Positions 20,865 through 31,199 of a stretch of 64,000 nt of DNA are shown one piece after another. Position 1 is the stretch's first letter; every line of letters begins with the position of its first letter. The notes under the pieces were generated by a model. The model saw nothing but the letters and a program-made list of their open reading frames with translations, ran no database searches and was not told the origin of the DNA. The DNA comes from Cordylochernes scorpioides (taxonomy: Eukaryota; Arthropoda; Arachnida; Pseudoscorpiones; Chernetidae): NCBI GenBank assembly GCA_030710605.1, contig CP092876.1:58395252-58459251 (forward strand), read 5' to 3'. The position numbers were made by a program, and so were the translations under genes.

Positions 20865-22991
20865 GCCGACCGTGCGGCCACGCTAGTTTTAGCTCCGCCG
20901 TTTTCGCCTCCGGCGAGCGGAAGAACATCGCGAAAAAAAATTAAAATTCATACTGGCTGAAAGCCCTCAATCCGCTGTACAAGTGCCTGAAAGGCCCAGC
21001 GTTCAATCTCAACCAGGTGACAAGATATCACCGAAAGAACGAATTGAAAAGAATTCTTCCAAAGAATTTTCCATTGAATTCCAAAGGAACGCGGATCCGC
21101 CGGCGCGCGAGACGCATGCAAGCCCGGCCGCCGCGCGTGACGACGTCACGCCCAGCTTGGCGGCCAGTTTATCGTACAACAGCGCTGCCCGTGCCCCGGG
21201 AAGCTGGGCGGACTGCGCTGAAGATCTACGCCCTGGATCAGACGACAGCTTCACCGTCGTCAAGAGCAGAAAGAGGCGCCGCGAATCGGCGGGTTCACCC
21301 ACCGCCGCTGCACCTACCTCCAATGCCGGAGGTTCCAGGACCATTCGCCGACCTCAATCATCGGCGGGATCGGTGCCGCGGGCCCAAGAAATCAGGGCCA
21401 CCAGGGCTCACATCGCGGAAGCCAGGGCGCGGCAGGCGTCCTCCTCCGAGGAACACTGTGTCTACATCGAACACAGCCCCGAACTGGAGCCCTTCCACTA
21501 CCTTAGGGCATTGGACAGGATGCTCGGAGGAACCGCCGGAGTCATCCAGATCACCAAGGTGAACGGCCACCAGCTACTGGGACTGACCAACAGAGGCCTG
21601 GCCGAGCGCCTCATAAGCGAGGGCCTCGAGGTTGACGGAACACTCCTCAGAGCATTTCCTTTCCGCAAAAGAGCGGAAAGGATTACAGTAAGCAACCTCC
21701 CCTTCTTTGTAGAAGACTCTGCTATCATCAACGCCCTCTCTCCATATGGGCGGGTTACGTCTATCGCCCCTAAGCAGATGAAGGCGGGCCCCTACGTCTA
21801 CGTCGATGGCCGGCGTGACGTCTTCATCACCCTACATGAGGGGATCACCATCGAGAGGCTTCCAACCCGCCTCGACATCAACATCAAAGGTGAAGCCTGG
21901 CCTGCATACCTGTCCTCGGGCATCAGGTGTTCCAGGTGCCACGGACAAGGGCATCGGAGGGCCATCTGCCCCCGGCTTGCAGGGCTAGCCAACAACACCA
22001 GATCGGCCCCACCAACCTCCCCTGCTGGCGTCCTACCACCGACCACCCCTGCACCGCCTCAGCGGTCAGCGACCCAGCCTCCTGCCCCGGCGCCCTCCAA
22101 TCCAGCCATGGAGATTCCCGGCGCTTCTCCTGCAGCCCGAGCTGTGACCCCATCTGCAGCACCTCGGCCATCTACACCAGTGGCCTCGGCCGTACCTATG
22201 GAGATGGCGCCTCCTGCCCCTCCACCTAAGGCCCCTGCACCCGAGCACCTCGCGAGCCCTCGCTCGGCGGCGACTGAGCCGACGCCTCCCGCCCGGCCGG
22301 ACTTCACTACCCCGTGTGGCCCTCTGCCTGCGCAGGGGACCCTCGGGCCTGCAACCCATACACCGGATGTCGACATGACCTCCACTGAGGAAACCTCTGC
22401 ATCCTCACCAGCCGCAGTGATTTCAACACTCCCACTGCCTGCGCCTCGGCCCGCTGAGCCTATGCTGCCCACTACCTACAGGGAGGAACTGACACCTCCT
22501 TTGATGACACCACCGCCTGCGCCTCGGCTCGCTGGGCCAATACCACCCGTCCCCCATGGGGACACGACGACACCGGCCATGACGACACCTCCGCCTCCAC
22601 TGTCTATGGACAGGCGCTGGAAGATGGCAGGAGACTTAATTCACGGATTGAGTCGTGAAATCGACTTGGAGCACACGTTCCAATCGCAAGTCGACATAGA
22701 TGACATCGTGAGAGCAGTCCTGTACCCCGGGGATAGGGAGCCCTTCATCAAGCGCCTACCCACTCGGGATAGGTACATCCTCGGTGGATTCATCAGCACC
22801 GCCATCTGGCGCGCTCGGGATGCCGATCCCTCTATGCTTGAGAGTATGTCCGAACTCAGGAAGTTATTGCCTGCTTGAGTCCAGTCGACCCTCGGTGAGG
22901 ACACCGCCTTTGAACTGTAAATAACTCTTCCTACTTAACTCTTTGGAGTTTACCGATTGTCTAAGATGACAATAAATATTTTTTTAATTGT
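20865..22991 (+). mobile_element. Tx1-like non-LTR element 1 (ORF1 only)
   Basis: It starts right after (CA)n with a GC-rich 5' region (GTGCGGCCACGC, CTCCGCCGTTTTCGCCTC) and ends with GATGACAATAAATATT...TTAATTGTCA, again followed by (CA)n. The start and end match element 2 (23011-28298), so both belong to one family. There is no ORF2: the 3' UTR follows ORF1 directly. See findings for the HAL1-like layout. Confidence 0.85.
20983..22878 (+). CDS. ORF1 (gag-like) of Tx1-like element 1
   Basis: ORF1 proteins of Tx1/L1-group LINEs bind element RNA and act in the ribonucleoprotein during retrotransposition. This frame is open from the stop at 20890 to 22878. Counting from the GTG at 20983 it gives 631 residues. 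A region with an RRM-like fold feel (RAERITVSNLPFFVEDSAII) is followed by a single CCHC zinc knuckle at about residues 316-329 (C-x2-C-x4-H-x4-C). A long Pro/Ala-rich linker comes next, and then a helical C terminus. The first in-frame ATG is only at 21520, after the N-terminal region conserved in element 2, so either initiation is non-AUG or the start has been lost. The frame is intact over more than 1.9 kb, which points to recent activity or selection. Confidence 0.8.
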   Translation: MPERPSVQSQPGDKISPKERIEKNSSKEFSIEFQRNADPPARETHASPAAARDDVTPSLAASLSYNSAARAPGSWADCAEDLRPGSDDSFTVVKSRKRRRESAGSPTAAAPTSNAGGSRTIRRPQSSAGSVPRAQEIRATRAHIAEARARQASSSEEHCVYIEHSPELEPFHYLRALDRMLGGTAGVIQITKVNGHQLLGLTNRGLAERLISEGLEVDGTLLRAFPFRKRAERITVSNLPFFVEDSAIINALSPYGRVTSIAPKQMKAGPYVYVDGRRDVFITLHEGITIERLPTRLDINIKGEAWPAYLSSGIRCSRCHGQGHRRAICPRLAGLANNTRSAPPTSPAGVLPPTTPAPPQRSATQPPAPAPSNPAMEIPGASPAARAVTPSAAPRPSTPVASAVPMEMAPPAPPPKAPAPEHLASPRSAATEPTPPARPDFTTPCGPLPAQGTLGPATHTPDVDMTSTEETSASSPAAVISTLPLPAPRPAEPMLPTTYREELTPPLMTPPPAPRLAGPIPPVPHGDTTTPAMTTPPPPLSMDRRWKMAGDLIHGLSREIDLEHTFQSQVDIDDIVRAVLYPGDREPFIKRLPTRDRYILGGFISTAIWRARDADPSMLESMSELRKLLPA

Positions 22992-23090
22992 CACACACAC
23001 ACACACACACTCGAGCGTGCGGCCACGCTTTTGCGGGCTCCGCCATTTTCGCCTCTGGAGTGTGTGTAAAAGGCGCTTACCATCACGAGT

Positions 23091-24721
23091 TTGGTACCAG
23101 AAGAACCCTCTCGATCCGCTGAACAAGTGCCTGAAAGGCCCAGCACTGGATCTCAACCAGGCGAGGAGTTATCGCCGAAAAAAGGAATCATAGAGAATTC
23201 TTCTCTAGAATTTTCTATGGAATATCGAACACATGCAAGCCCGCCGGCGCGCGAGGCGCATGGAACGCTGGCTGCCGCGCGGGGTGACGTCACGGCGCCG
23301 CCGACTGCTGCTTCTTCCAGCGAGAATTTAGCCGACCCGGCCTCGCTCAACTGGGCCGACAGCGAGATGGCGGAGGTCGACGCCAACGACGACTACACCG
23401 TTGTGAAGAGCAAGAAAAGGCGCCTCTCTTCAACACCTGAGCAGGCCGCAAAGCAGGCCTGCTGAGAAACGCGGCCCCCAGCAGCAGAAGCGGACAACAG
23501 GGCCGAGGTCAATGCCGCCCCAGGAAATCAAGGCGACGCGCGCCAACATCGCCGACGCCAGGGCGAGGCAGGCCAATACCAACCATGAGAACTACGTCTT
23601 CGTGGAGCTGTGCCCAGACATCCCGGACTACTCCTACCTCCGGGCAATCGGCGACCTGGTCGGAGGGCCCAAAAACATCGCCCACTTTGGCAGGATGAAC
23701 GGCCACTACATCGTGGGCCTCGCGAGCAAGAACCTTGCGAGCCGTTTGGTGGAGGAGGGCCTGAACATCGAGGGAACACTCCTCAAGGTCTTCCCCTTCC
23801 GCAAGAGGGCCGAAAGGATCATCGTGGCCAATCTCCCCGGCTTTGTAGAGGACGCCACCATCGTGCAGGCTCTGCGTGAATACGGAGACATCACCTCCAT
23901 CGCCCCCATCATGATCAAAATGGGGGAGTTCGCCTTCAGCGACGGCCGCCGGGAGGCGTTCATCCTGCTCCGCGAGGGCGTAAGGCTGGAGACGCTGCCC
24001 ACCCGTCTGACCATCCACTCCAAGGGAGACACCCTGTCGGCCTTCCTCTCCTTTGGAATCAAGTGTTCCAAATGCGGTAAACAGGGCCACCGCAGAGCCA
24101 ACTGTCCAGCGCTCGCCAGGCAAGGGAACGGCAGCCCCAGGCAAGCAGCGTCTCCCACCGACGCAAGGACCCCCCTCCCTCCTCCTCAGCGACCAAGGAA
24201 GCCGGCACCTGCGCCCGCAACACCGGCGTCCCCTGTCCAACCGGCGAAGACTTCGGCCGAGGCTCAGGCGATCCCCTCGGCACACCAGCCTGCCGAACAA
24301 ATTGATCTCACCCACCCCGCCCCTGCTGCCCACCCTGCTCCCCTGGCTGCCCTGCGGCCCCCCCGAGCCTCGCATCCCTCCGCTCGACCAGGAGATGTCG
24401 GTGGAGAAGCTGTCCTCACCTCCCGCCACGCCTGCCCGGGGAAAGGCCGCACTCGAACAGCTGCTGGAGCACCTCGGGAAGTCCCCCAACCCCTCCATCG
24501 ACTGGGACAAGCTGCCCGACCTGAACTGCGAGGAGGCTCAGAAGCTCCTCACCTCTGAGACCACCATGAAGAGGCGAGCGCCCACGCTAACAGAGGAACA
24601 GTTCACCGCCCTCGAAAAATTGCACGAAACAATCAAGGCCTTGTGCCCAGACTCCAACTCCACCATCCGCAAAACCCTCCAGAAGACCAGGAAGGTGCTG
24701 CGTGAAGGACGGCCCCAATGA
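23091..24721 (+). pseudogene. ORF1 of Tx1-like element 2, two frameshifts
   Basis: It aligns to ORF1 of element 1 in three successive frames: 23091-23465 (ends in TGA), 23512 to about 24350 (with the CCHC knuckle CSKCGKQGHRRANC), and about 24380-24721. The second shift coincides with a run of seven C near 24357, so a small indel or a sequencing error is possible. The first segment has no ATG before codon 43. The stop codon TGA overlaps the ORF2 ATG (ATGA), an arrangement that suggests stop-restart translation. Confidence 0.75.
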
Positions 24722-27700
24722 GTTACCGCGTCGCCACCATCAACGCGCGAGGGCTCGCCACTCGGAGGAGGAGCCTTGCCCTTTGTCATCTCCTCAGGCA
24801 ACATCACGTGGACATCGCGTTTGTCCAGGAGACAAACGCATTTCATCCGGGCAGCGGCCAAGACCTCTGCCTCGGCTACAGTGCTGTTGTGTTGGCCCAT
24901 CCCGTAGCCATCTCGGGATCCGGACTCGCCTGCGTCTTCGGACCAGGCGTAGCCGTGCTACAACAGCGTGTCCTGTGGCCGGGCCACATCGCCTTGGCAA
25001 CAATAGATGTCCACGGCGAGGAAATGACGGCCATCGCCGTTCATCTGGCGCATGAACCCCGGGAGAGAAACCGACAACTGGAGCTCCTGGCGGCGACAGC
25101 GGCACAGGAAGAGGAGGGGGCCTGTTGGATCATCGGCGACTTTAACATCAGGGATCGGGGCCCCTCATCATCATCATCATCGGATGCCCTCGCCGCTCTT
25201 CTGGACCTGGCCGCGCTGGTCGACGTGGCCACCCAGTTCGACGCCGCCCACCTGCCCACCAGAGTCTCCATGCACGGCGACCAAGTCGAATCCAACCGCC
25301 TGGACCGGATCCTCGTCCCTGCTGGAGTCCTGGATCGCGTGTCCATCTACGCGACCAGCCACTACCACCTCTCGGACCACCGCCTCGTGCTGCTCCAGGT
25401 GGGCCCGCCCACCACCGCCGTCTCCTCCCCCACCCAGCCTCGCTTGGCCGCGATGCTCCGCTCGGGCCTTGCTCTCGAACATCTGGCTGGTTACATCCGG
25501 GAGTTGGAGGAAGACACAGCGCACGATGACGACGACGGGACCTTCTGGGATAGGTGGACCTCCATCAAGGCGGGGCTGCTGGCGGAGGCCAGATCCCTGC
25601 ACGACCCACGCCACGCTGCCAACGACAGCTACGTCTACAGGGCGAGACGTTACATCGCGGCGCAGCTCGAGGCCTCCTCCATCCGGGCCGACTACCCATC
25701 GCTGCCGGACCTAGCACGCGCCATCCGCCTCCGACGCCCGGTCAGCTTCATCAGGGACGAGCAGGATAACATCATCGAGGGCCCCGAGCTTCGGCGGAGG
25801 GCATTCGCGACCTTCCAGCCCCGCTTCGCCCGTCCCACCAGCGATCCAGCTGCGGGAGCTGCCTTCATCGCTAGCAGCGCGCCCACCACCACCCGCGAGC
25901 TGAGTGAGGAGGACCCGCTTCACCGGCCGGACATCAGCCCCAGCGAGATCGCCAACGCTATCGAGCACCTCCCTCGCGGAAAGGCCCCCGGCTGGGATGG
26001 CTTGCCGTGCGAGCTCCTCGTCGCCTTCAGCGAGGACTTCTTCGCGGAAGCTCTGGCCCGGGTGTTCGCAGCATCACGGCTCCGAGGTGCCCTGCCTCCG
26101 TCGACGCGGCGCAGCTCCATCTGCCTCGTGCCCAAGGCCCGCGGAGGTCGCGGCCTTGATGGCTACAGGCCCGTCGCGCTGCCCTCGGCCGACTACAGGG
26201 TCCTGGCCGCCATCCTTCACCGGCGCCTCAAGCCCCACCTGCGGACCCTTGTGCCGGAATGCCAGACCTACGCCGTCCCCGGGAGGTCCCCGTCATGGAA
26301 CATCGCCATGGTGACGGACGCCATCGAGGAGGCCACCGCCCTGGGCTCGCCGCTGGCCGTCATGGGCGTCGACCTAGAGTCCGCCTTTGACTCATTGGAC
26401 CGCGGCTTCCTGGAGTCCCTGCTAACATCCCTCCGCCTCCCGCCGGCCTTCATGGCCTGGATTAACATCCTCTACGCCGGGGCGGACGCCACCATCCGGG
26501 TCGGAGGCTTTCATACAACAGCCTTCCCCCTTCTCAACGGCCTCAGGCAGGGTTGCGCCGTAAGCGCCGCACTCTTCAGCATCGCCACGGGGCCGCTGCT
26601 ACGTCGCCTGGAGTTGACCCTCGGCGTGGGCAATGTCATCGCCTACGCCGACGACATCGTCCTCCTATTCCATCGCGACGGAGACTTCGAGCGGGTGGCG
26701 ACCGTTTTCGAAGATTACAGGCAGGCCTCCGGAATCGGCGTGAACCTCGGGAAGAGCGCTGGCCTCTGGTGCGGCGCCTGGCGCAACCGCGGCGACTCCC
26801 CTCTCGGCGCCTCCTGGTCGACCACCTCCATCAGGGTCCTCGGGCTCGACATCGCCCCCAGGAGCACCGTCATCCACCGGGAGCAGCATCTCCTGGCCCT
26901 CCTGGAGACTGCATGCCGCAAATGGACGCCCTTCACCCGCGGCCTCTCCCTCGTCGGGCGAGCAAGAGCGGCGAACACGCTGGTGGGGTCTGTCATCCAG
27001 CACCACCTGCATGGATACCTTCCATCACCCCCGACCATCGCCAAGCTGCAGGCCCGACTGGCGAGATTCGTCTGGGGACAGGACCACACGGCGTGGCTTC
27101 CCGCCGATGTCATGGCGAGGCCAGTTGCCATCGGAGGCCTCGGCCTCCTCGACCTCGCGACCCAGCTCCAGCTCGCCTGCCTCAAGGGGGTGCAGGTCGC
27201 GCTCCGCGGGGGCAGAAATGCCTTCAGCTGGCTGGTCGGCGGCAACAGCGGGGAAGCCTGGATCCACCCTCCACCGGACGGTACCCGTCTCCAGCCCCGC
27301 CGACTCCGGTTGCTGAAGCTATGGGAGGAGGCCTCCAACATCCTGGGCCTCAACCACCGGGCGGTCCCCACGGCTCAGCTGCTGGACCTCCCCATCATCG
27401 GCGGCTGCCGGTTCCTCCGCCCTCCCGACCTCCTGGCCCCTGCCCGCTGGCGCGGAGCCCGAGTCCAGGATCTCATCGTGGAGGAAAATCTCATCGCCCG
27501 CCCAACGCGCTCGGCCCTGGCTGACGCCGCGACCCTGGGCGCCTTCTGCCGGAGGCTGACCTCCGAGAACGCCGTGGGCTTCGGGGCGGAGTCTACGCCC
27601 TCATCTAGCTCCTTAGCTGCGGCCGTGGTGCTGCGGGGGACGGCTACGCCGTTCCTCAACGGCCTCACGACCCGCTCAGCCCGACGGGCCCTGGATCGCC

Positions 27701-28185
27701 CGCGCCTCGCCGCCACGCCCATCTCCAGATTCCTGGCGAGATGGACGCCCACCATCAATCCACCATCCAGGATCGACTGGGCCTCATTGCGGCGTTGCGC
27801 CTACTCGGGCCACGAGGCTGACGCGGCCCTCAAGTTGGCCCTCCACGCCCTCCCCCATCCGGCCCATCCTGCCTCGGTCGGCCCCTCCTATCCTGCCTGC
27901 GGGTCCATCGACCGCTCCCTCAGCCACCGTTACTGGTGCTGTCCCTCCATCAGGCCTCTAATTAGAGAGGCCTTCAACATCATAGGGCGGCCCCCTGACC
28001 TGCAGGCTTGGATCTTCGGCGGGTCCGGCCTTGAGGACGACGCCCTTTCCATCCTGGCCTCGGCAAAGTTGCGAATCTATCGCTGCTTTGTCCAAGTTGG
28101 GCTCGGAGAAGCGGTGGAGGACCCGCTCATCGCCTGGTCCAGGACCCTCCAGCGCCGCGGACTCCTACCTTTGTCCCTCTTGTAA
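24718..28185 (+). CDS. ORF2: endonuclease / reverse transcriptase, Tx1-like
   Basis: This intact frame of 1155 residues provides the nicking and target-primed reverse transcription activity of the element. Residues 1-230 are an APE-type endonuclease: E38 (VQETN), D141-N143 (GDFN), LDR near 195, and S219-D220-H221. Residues about 400-700 are the reverse transcriptase. They include KAPGWDGLPCE, QTYAVPGRS at 516 (the QTYxVPGR form is typical of Tx1/L1-group enzymes), first Asp D552 in GVDLESAFD, RQGCAVSAALF at 610, and YADD at 643-646. The C terminus has a Cys/His cluster (C1061, H1070, C1074/1075), but the first Cys of the usual CPxC is Tyr here. All catalytic residues I can check are present. 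Translation probably depends on the ATGA overlap with ORF1. Confidence 0.92.
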   Translation: MSYRVATINARGLATRRRSLALCHLLRQHHVDIAFVQETNAFHPGSGQDLCLGYSAVVLAHPVAISGSGLACVFGPGVAVLQQRVLWPGHIALATIDVHGEEMTAIAVHLAHEPRERNRQLELLAATAAQEEEGACWIIGDFNIRDRGPSSSSSSDALAALLDLAALVDVATQFDAAHLPTRVSMHGDQVESNRLDRILVPAGVLDRVSIYATSHYHLSDHRLVLLQVGPPTTAVSSPTQPRLAAMLRSGLALEHLAGYIRELEEDTAHDDDDGTFWDRWTSIKAGLLAEARSLHDPRHAANDSYVYRARRYIAAQLEASSIRADYPSLPDLARAIRLRRPVSFIRDEQDNIIEGPELRRRAFATFQPRFARPTSDPAAGAAFIASSAPTTTRELSEEDPLHRPDISPSEIANAIEHLPRGKAPGWDGLPCELLVAFSEDFFAEALARVFAASRLRGALPPSTRRSSICLVPKARGGRGLDGYRPVALPSADYRVLAAILHRRLKPHLRTLVPECQTYAVPGRSPSWNIAMVTDAIEEATALGSPLAVMGVDLESAFDSLDRGFLESLLTSLRLPPAFMAWINILYAGADATIRVGGFHTTAFPLLNGLRQGCAVSAALFSIATGPLLRRLELTLGVGNVIAYADDIVLLFHRDGDFERVATVFEDYRQASGIGVNLGKSAGLWCGAWRNRGDSPLGASWSTTSIRVLGLDIAPRSTVIHREQHLLALLETACRKWTPFTRGLSLVGRARAANTLVGSVIQHHLHGYLPSPPTIAKLQARLARFVWGQDHTAWLPADVMARPVAIGGLGLLDLATQLQLACLKGVQVALRGGRNAFSWLVGGNSGEAWIHPPPDGTRLQPRRLRLLKLWEEASNILGLNHRAVPTAQLLDLPIIGGCRFLRPPDLLAPARWRGARVQDLIVEENLIARPTRSALADAATLGAFCRRLTSENAVGFGAESTPSSSSLAAAVVLRGTATPFLNGLTTRSARRALDRPRLAATPISRFLARWTPTINPPSRIDWASLRRCAYSGHEADAALKLALHALPHPAHPASVGPSYPACGSIDRSLSHRYWCCPSIRPLIREAFNIIGRPPDLQAWIFGGSGLEDDALSILASAKLRIYRCFVQVGLGEAVEDPLIAWSRTLQRRGLLPLSLL

Positions 28186-28298
28186 ATTTGTTTCATTTAT
28201 GTATATATTTAATAATTTTCTTCTCTTCCTCTCTCTCTCATGTGAGATGTAATATTGTCTAAGATGACAATAAATATTGTTTAATTGTCAAAATTGTC

Positions 28299-29458
28299 AC
28301 ACACACACACACAACACACACACTATAATAAAATAGAACATTAAATAAAAACAAAGATGATACTATAACAAGGTGGGTTATAGTTAGCTATAAAGCAGAT
28401 GAGCTAAAGCTCCTTAGTCAAAACTAAATTGTGTCAAATTTGATCACACAATCTAGGGGAACCTTAGGGCTGTTTGATAAGTAAGGTAAAAAGAATATAG
28501 ACAATTGACAGTTAAAATAATTTTATTGACATTTTGTCAATACATGCAAAGTGCACAGTCTGACTATTTAAAAAAAAAAGATAATTATATATATATATGT
28601 GGTATCGTCGGTGCGAAATCTTTTGAAGTTGGTTGATAATTGATTGAATTGGTGTTGGCGCAGTCGTTTGAGTGGTAAGTTCTGCATACAGGGGAAAATA
28701 ACGAAAAACACAGGGTTGATTGAGTTGAAAAAGGCTAGTAATCTAGGGAGAAAAAGGGGTTGAGGAGTTGGCTATCGACTATCTATTCCATGATTGAGAA
28801 TTGACTTATCTGAGGATTGAGGAGATGGGATTCTTGCTCCAAGCTGATTTCTATGGCGCCACGGTCCTAACTCGGTGCTGTCCAGCGGCTAACTAACTAA
28901 TCTTCGTTCCCGATTTAAGAAGAAAACTACTCAGGGTTCTGATTGGCTGGATTACCAGGGGTGCTGGATTTCCATTGGTTCCTAGCAAAATCTACTATTC
29001 TATCATTGGGTCTCTGCTATCCTTTGTTCTGGACTTGTGCTGACCTGTCCCAGGAAATGCTAGGTTCTTGAACTTAGTTTTATGAGTTCCGGGATAATAA
29101 AACCTGCTAATGATTGCTCCCTCTTTGAGGGCCTTTCTCTTCCAGATTGCTTAAGCCTTGTCTTTATTCAAATCTTTTAAAACATACATTGCTTACATAT
29201 TTGGGCGGGTTTGCATCCAGTTATGTACAAATTATGACATATATGCATCATACTATGTACAAATAACATGGCGCCTCTGCCAGCGCTACAGAGTTTGGTG
29301 GAGAATCTCCAGCGACACCACGTATTTCGCGATCTACGAAGAATACTACTAAAAGAATATAGATGGCGACACCTATCTCCCTGGTGAAGGAGGTTCCTTT
29401 ATATGACGTCAAACCTGCGCCTTCTAGAAAACTCGCGCCGTAGCAATTGGTTCCAAAA
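28299..29458. other. Unassigned; possible old insertion
   Basis: No gene. An AAAGAATATAG motif at 28491 and 29352 brackets sequence with an AATAAAACC signal at 29095, so an LTR-like insertion in the 5' part of the following mariner is conceivable. I could not define ends. Confidence 0.3.
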
Positions 29459-29850
29459 TGGAGAGTGAATTTTTAGCTGCTATCAAATATTTATTTTTAA
29501 AACATTGGTCAGCTTCCCAAATTAAAGCCGAACGAAGTTCATGGAGACTCAGCCTAATCATTTAAGACAATTTATTACTGGATGAATGAATTCAAACGTG
29601 GCCGAAAATCAACACAAAATGAACCACGTTCTGAACGGCTTATGGATATAACCACGTCAGAAATGGTATCAAAAATCCATTGCATTGGTATGGAAGATCG
29701 ACGAGTGAAGATACATGAGATAGCTGAGACCACGGGCATCTCATTAGACAGGGTACACCATATCCTTCATGTAAAATTACAGTTGAAGAAGCTGTGTGCT
29801 AGATGGGAGCCGCGGTTGTTTACGATCATTAGAAGAGTCTGATAGAGTAG
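29459..29850 (+). pseudogene. Mariner transposase remnant (N-terminal part)
   Basis: It starts ATGGAGAGTGAATTTTTAGC, then in shifting frames gives the helix-turn-helix region: NEFKRGRKSTQNEPRSERL, KIHEIAETTGISLDRVHHIL and KLCARWEPRL. These blocks are diagnostic of mauritiana/cecropia-type mariner transposase. Coding stops after the linker, and the catalytic half is absent. Confidence 0.85.
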
Positions 29851-30154
29851 GCTCACCAGGGCTGATTCACCTGGAATATATATAAGGAGATTTGCATATG
29901 AAGTCTCTAACTTATTTTATCGCTTCATTAAACACCAAGAATTCCTCAAAGGGGGGTGCTGAATATATAATCAGAATAGTCTAATGATATATTGGAGCGG
30001 TAAAAACTGGTTCATTTCATCAAAACATCATTTTCCAGTGATGAGCCAGGCCCTCTCAATTGTTTTTTTTTTCCGCAGAGGGAACAGTAGTAAATTGCTT
30101 TATTCATTAAAAATGAAAACTTTGTCCTAAAATAGTTGAAAGTTTTACAAATAT

Positions 30155-30412
30155 TGTTACGACGACGTGGCTAAAACCGTCTACCACCTGTGGACCGGGG
30201 GGGGGGGGGGGGGGGTAGATGGACCAATCAGGAAGAAGCCCAGATGATGGCAGTCAAGTCTTGCTACCCCTTATTGACGGCGTGGCTGGATGATCATTCC
30301 ACTCTGTTACTTGCTTGTTCTCCGTAATGCACGATGGTGAATAAAAAAGATTCGAACAAAGATTCCAGTGATCCTGCGTGTGACCATTCTTGTATTGCAG
30401 CAGCAACGTAAT
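30155..30412 (+). mobile_element. Possible solo LTR (TGTTACGACG...)
   Basis: TGTTACGACGACGTGG begins a GC-richer stretch with a G20 run (about 30198), an AATAAAAAAG signal near 30342, and an end at CAGCAACGTAATA. AATATT-like sequence lies on both sides. The shape suits an LTR, but there is no second copy in the window. Confidence 0.35.
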
Positions 30413-30720
30413 AATATTTGATGACAACTCGGACTTTTGTTTTCTTTACAAATCAAAATGCGAAGATGAACAATTAATTATTATATTTATTTTTAAGAGA
30501 GGGAACTTCCTAACTTATAACATTTCTATCAACTATATATCTACAGCCTAACTCGAGCTGTCTCTATATTAAAAAAAAAAAAAACATACACAATCATGAT
30601 GATAACCTTTCTTTTGTACATTCTATGAATTATTTACAGATTGCATCATACGGACATCGAACTCTTGCGACATAAGACAAGTCTGCTGATGTAGAGTAGG
30701 AGAGAGAAGTTACTGTAGAC

Positions 30721-31192
30721 CAGAGGTCGGTAACCTGCGGCTCGCGAACCACATGCGGCTCTTTGGATGTGAAGCTGCGTGTAGTACTCGTATAAACAAA
30801 AACTTTATTTATGCGAGTACACCTATCCCCCGATTTACACGGTACTTGTTTTACACGTTTTGGCTTTTACACGGTTTTCCAAATAAGTTTTTTTGTTGTT
30901 TTTGTTTTTATCGCACTATACTAAAATGCGATATTCTACTCTATACTACCTATGTTGAAAAGAATATTGGGAGGCTCTGATTCATGAGGGGGCGAACACC
31001 TATTCAGATTTGACAGTTTAATATACACCTATCCCTCGATTTACACGTTTTTCTCAGGAACGTATCTACCGTGTAAATCGGGGGATAGGTGTACTATTTA
31101 TTATTGTAAAGAAAAATGTGGCTCTTTAAAAACATTGAAATTTTGTAAATAGTAATTTTTGACTTTTCCGACTCAAAAGGTTGCCGACTCTA
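30721..31192. mobile_element. hAT MITE, copy 1, with nested insertion
   Basis: It starts CAGAGGTCGGTAACCTGCGG and ends AAAAGGTTGCCGACTCTA. Flanking 8-mers CTGTAGAC and CTCTAGGG fit a degenerate hAT target (nTCTAGAn). A nested pogo-like MITE (30820-31091, CACCTATCCCCCGATTTAC TIRs, TA on both sides) splits it. A further internal start of that MITE lies at 31026. Confidence 0.75.
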
Positions 31193-31199
31193 CTCTAGG

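Larger units (their letters stand above)
23011..28298 (+). mobile_element. Tx1-like non-LTR element 2 (near full length)
   Basis: It follows a (CA)n stretch (22992-23010) left by or shared with element 1 and ends in ATTGTCA + (CA)n. It has a GC-rich 5' region, an ORF1, and an ORF2 starting in an ATGA overlap. Base composition is much richer in GC than the flanks. Insertion into (CA)n at both ends of both copies indicates a microsatellite-specific endonuclease or target priming. Tx1-group elements with microsatellite targets are known from other animals. Confidence 0.85.

Noticed and set aside
23509..24510. 333-codon minus-strand open frame opposite Tx1-like ORF1
   Set aside because: Shadow of the GC-rich ORF1 on the other strand; composition is low-complexity Gly/Arg/Ser and it matches no family I know.
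26553..27524. 323-codon alternative frame inside ORF2
   Set aside because: Arg/Pro/His-rich shadow frame of the reverse transcriptase ORF.
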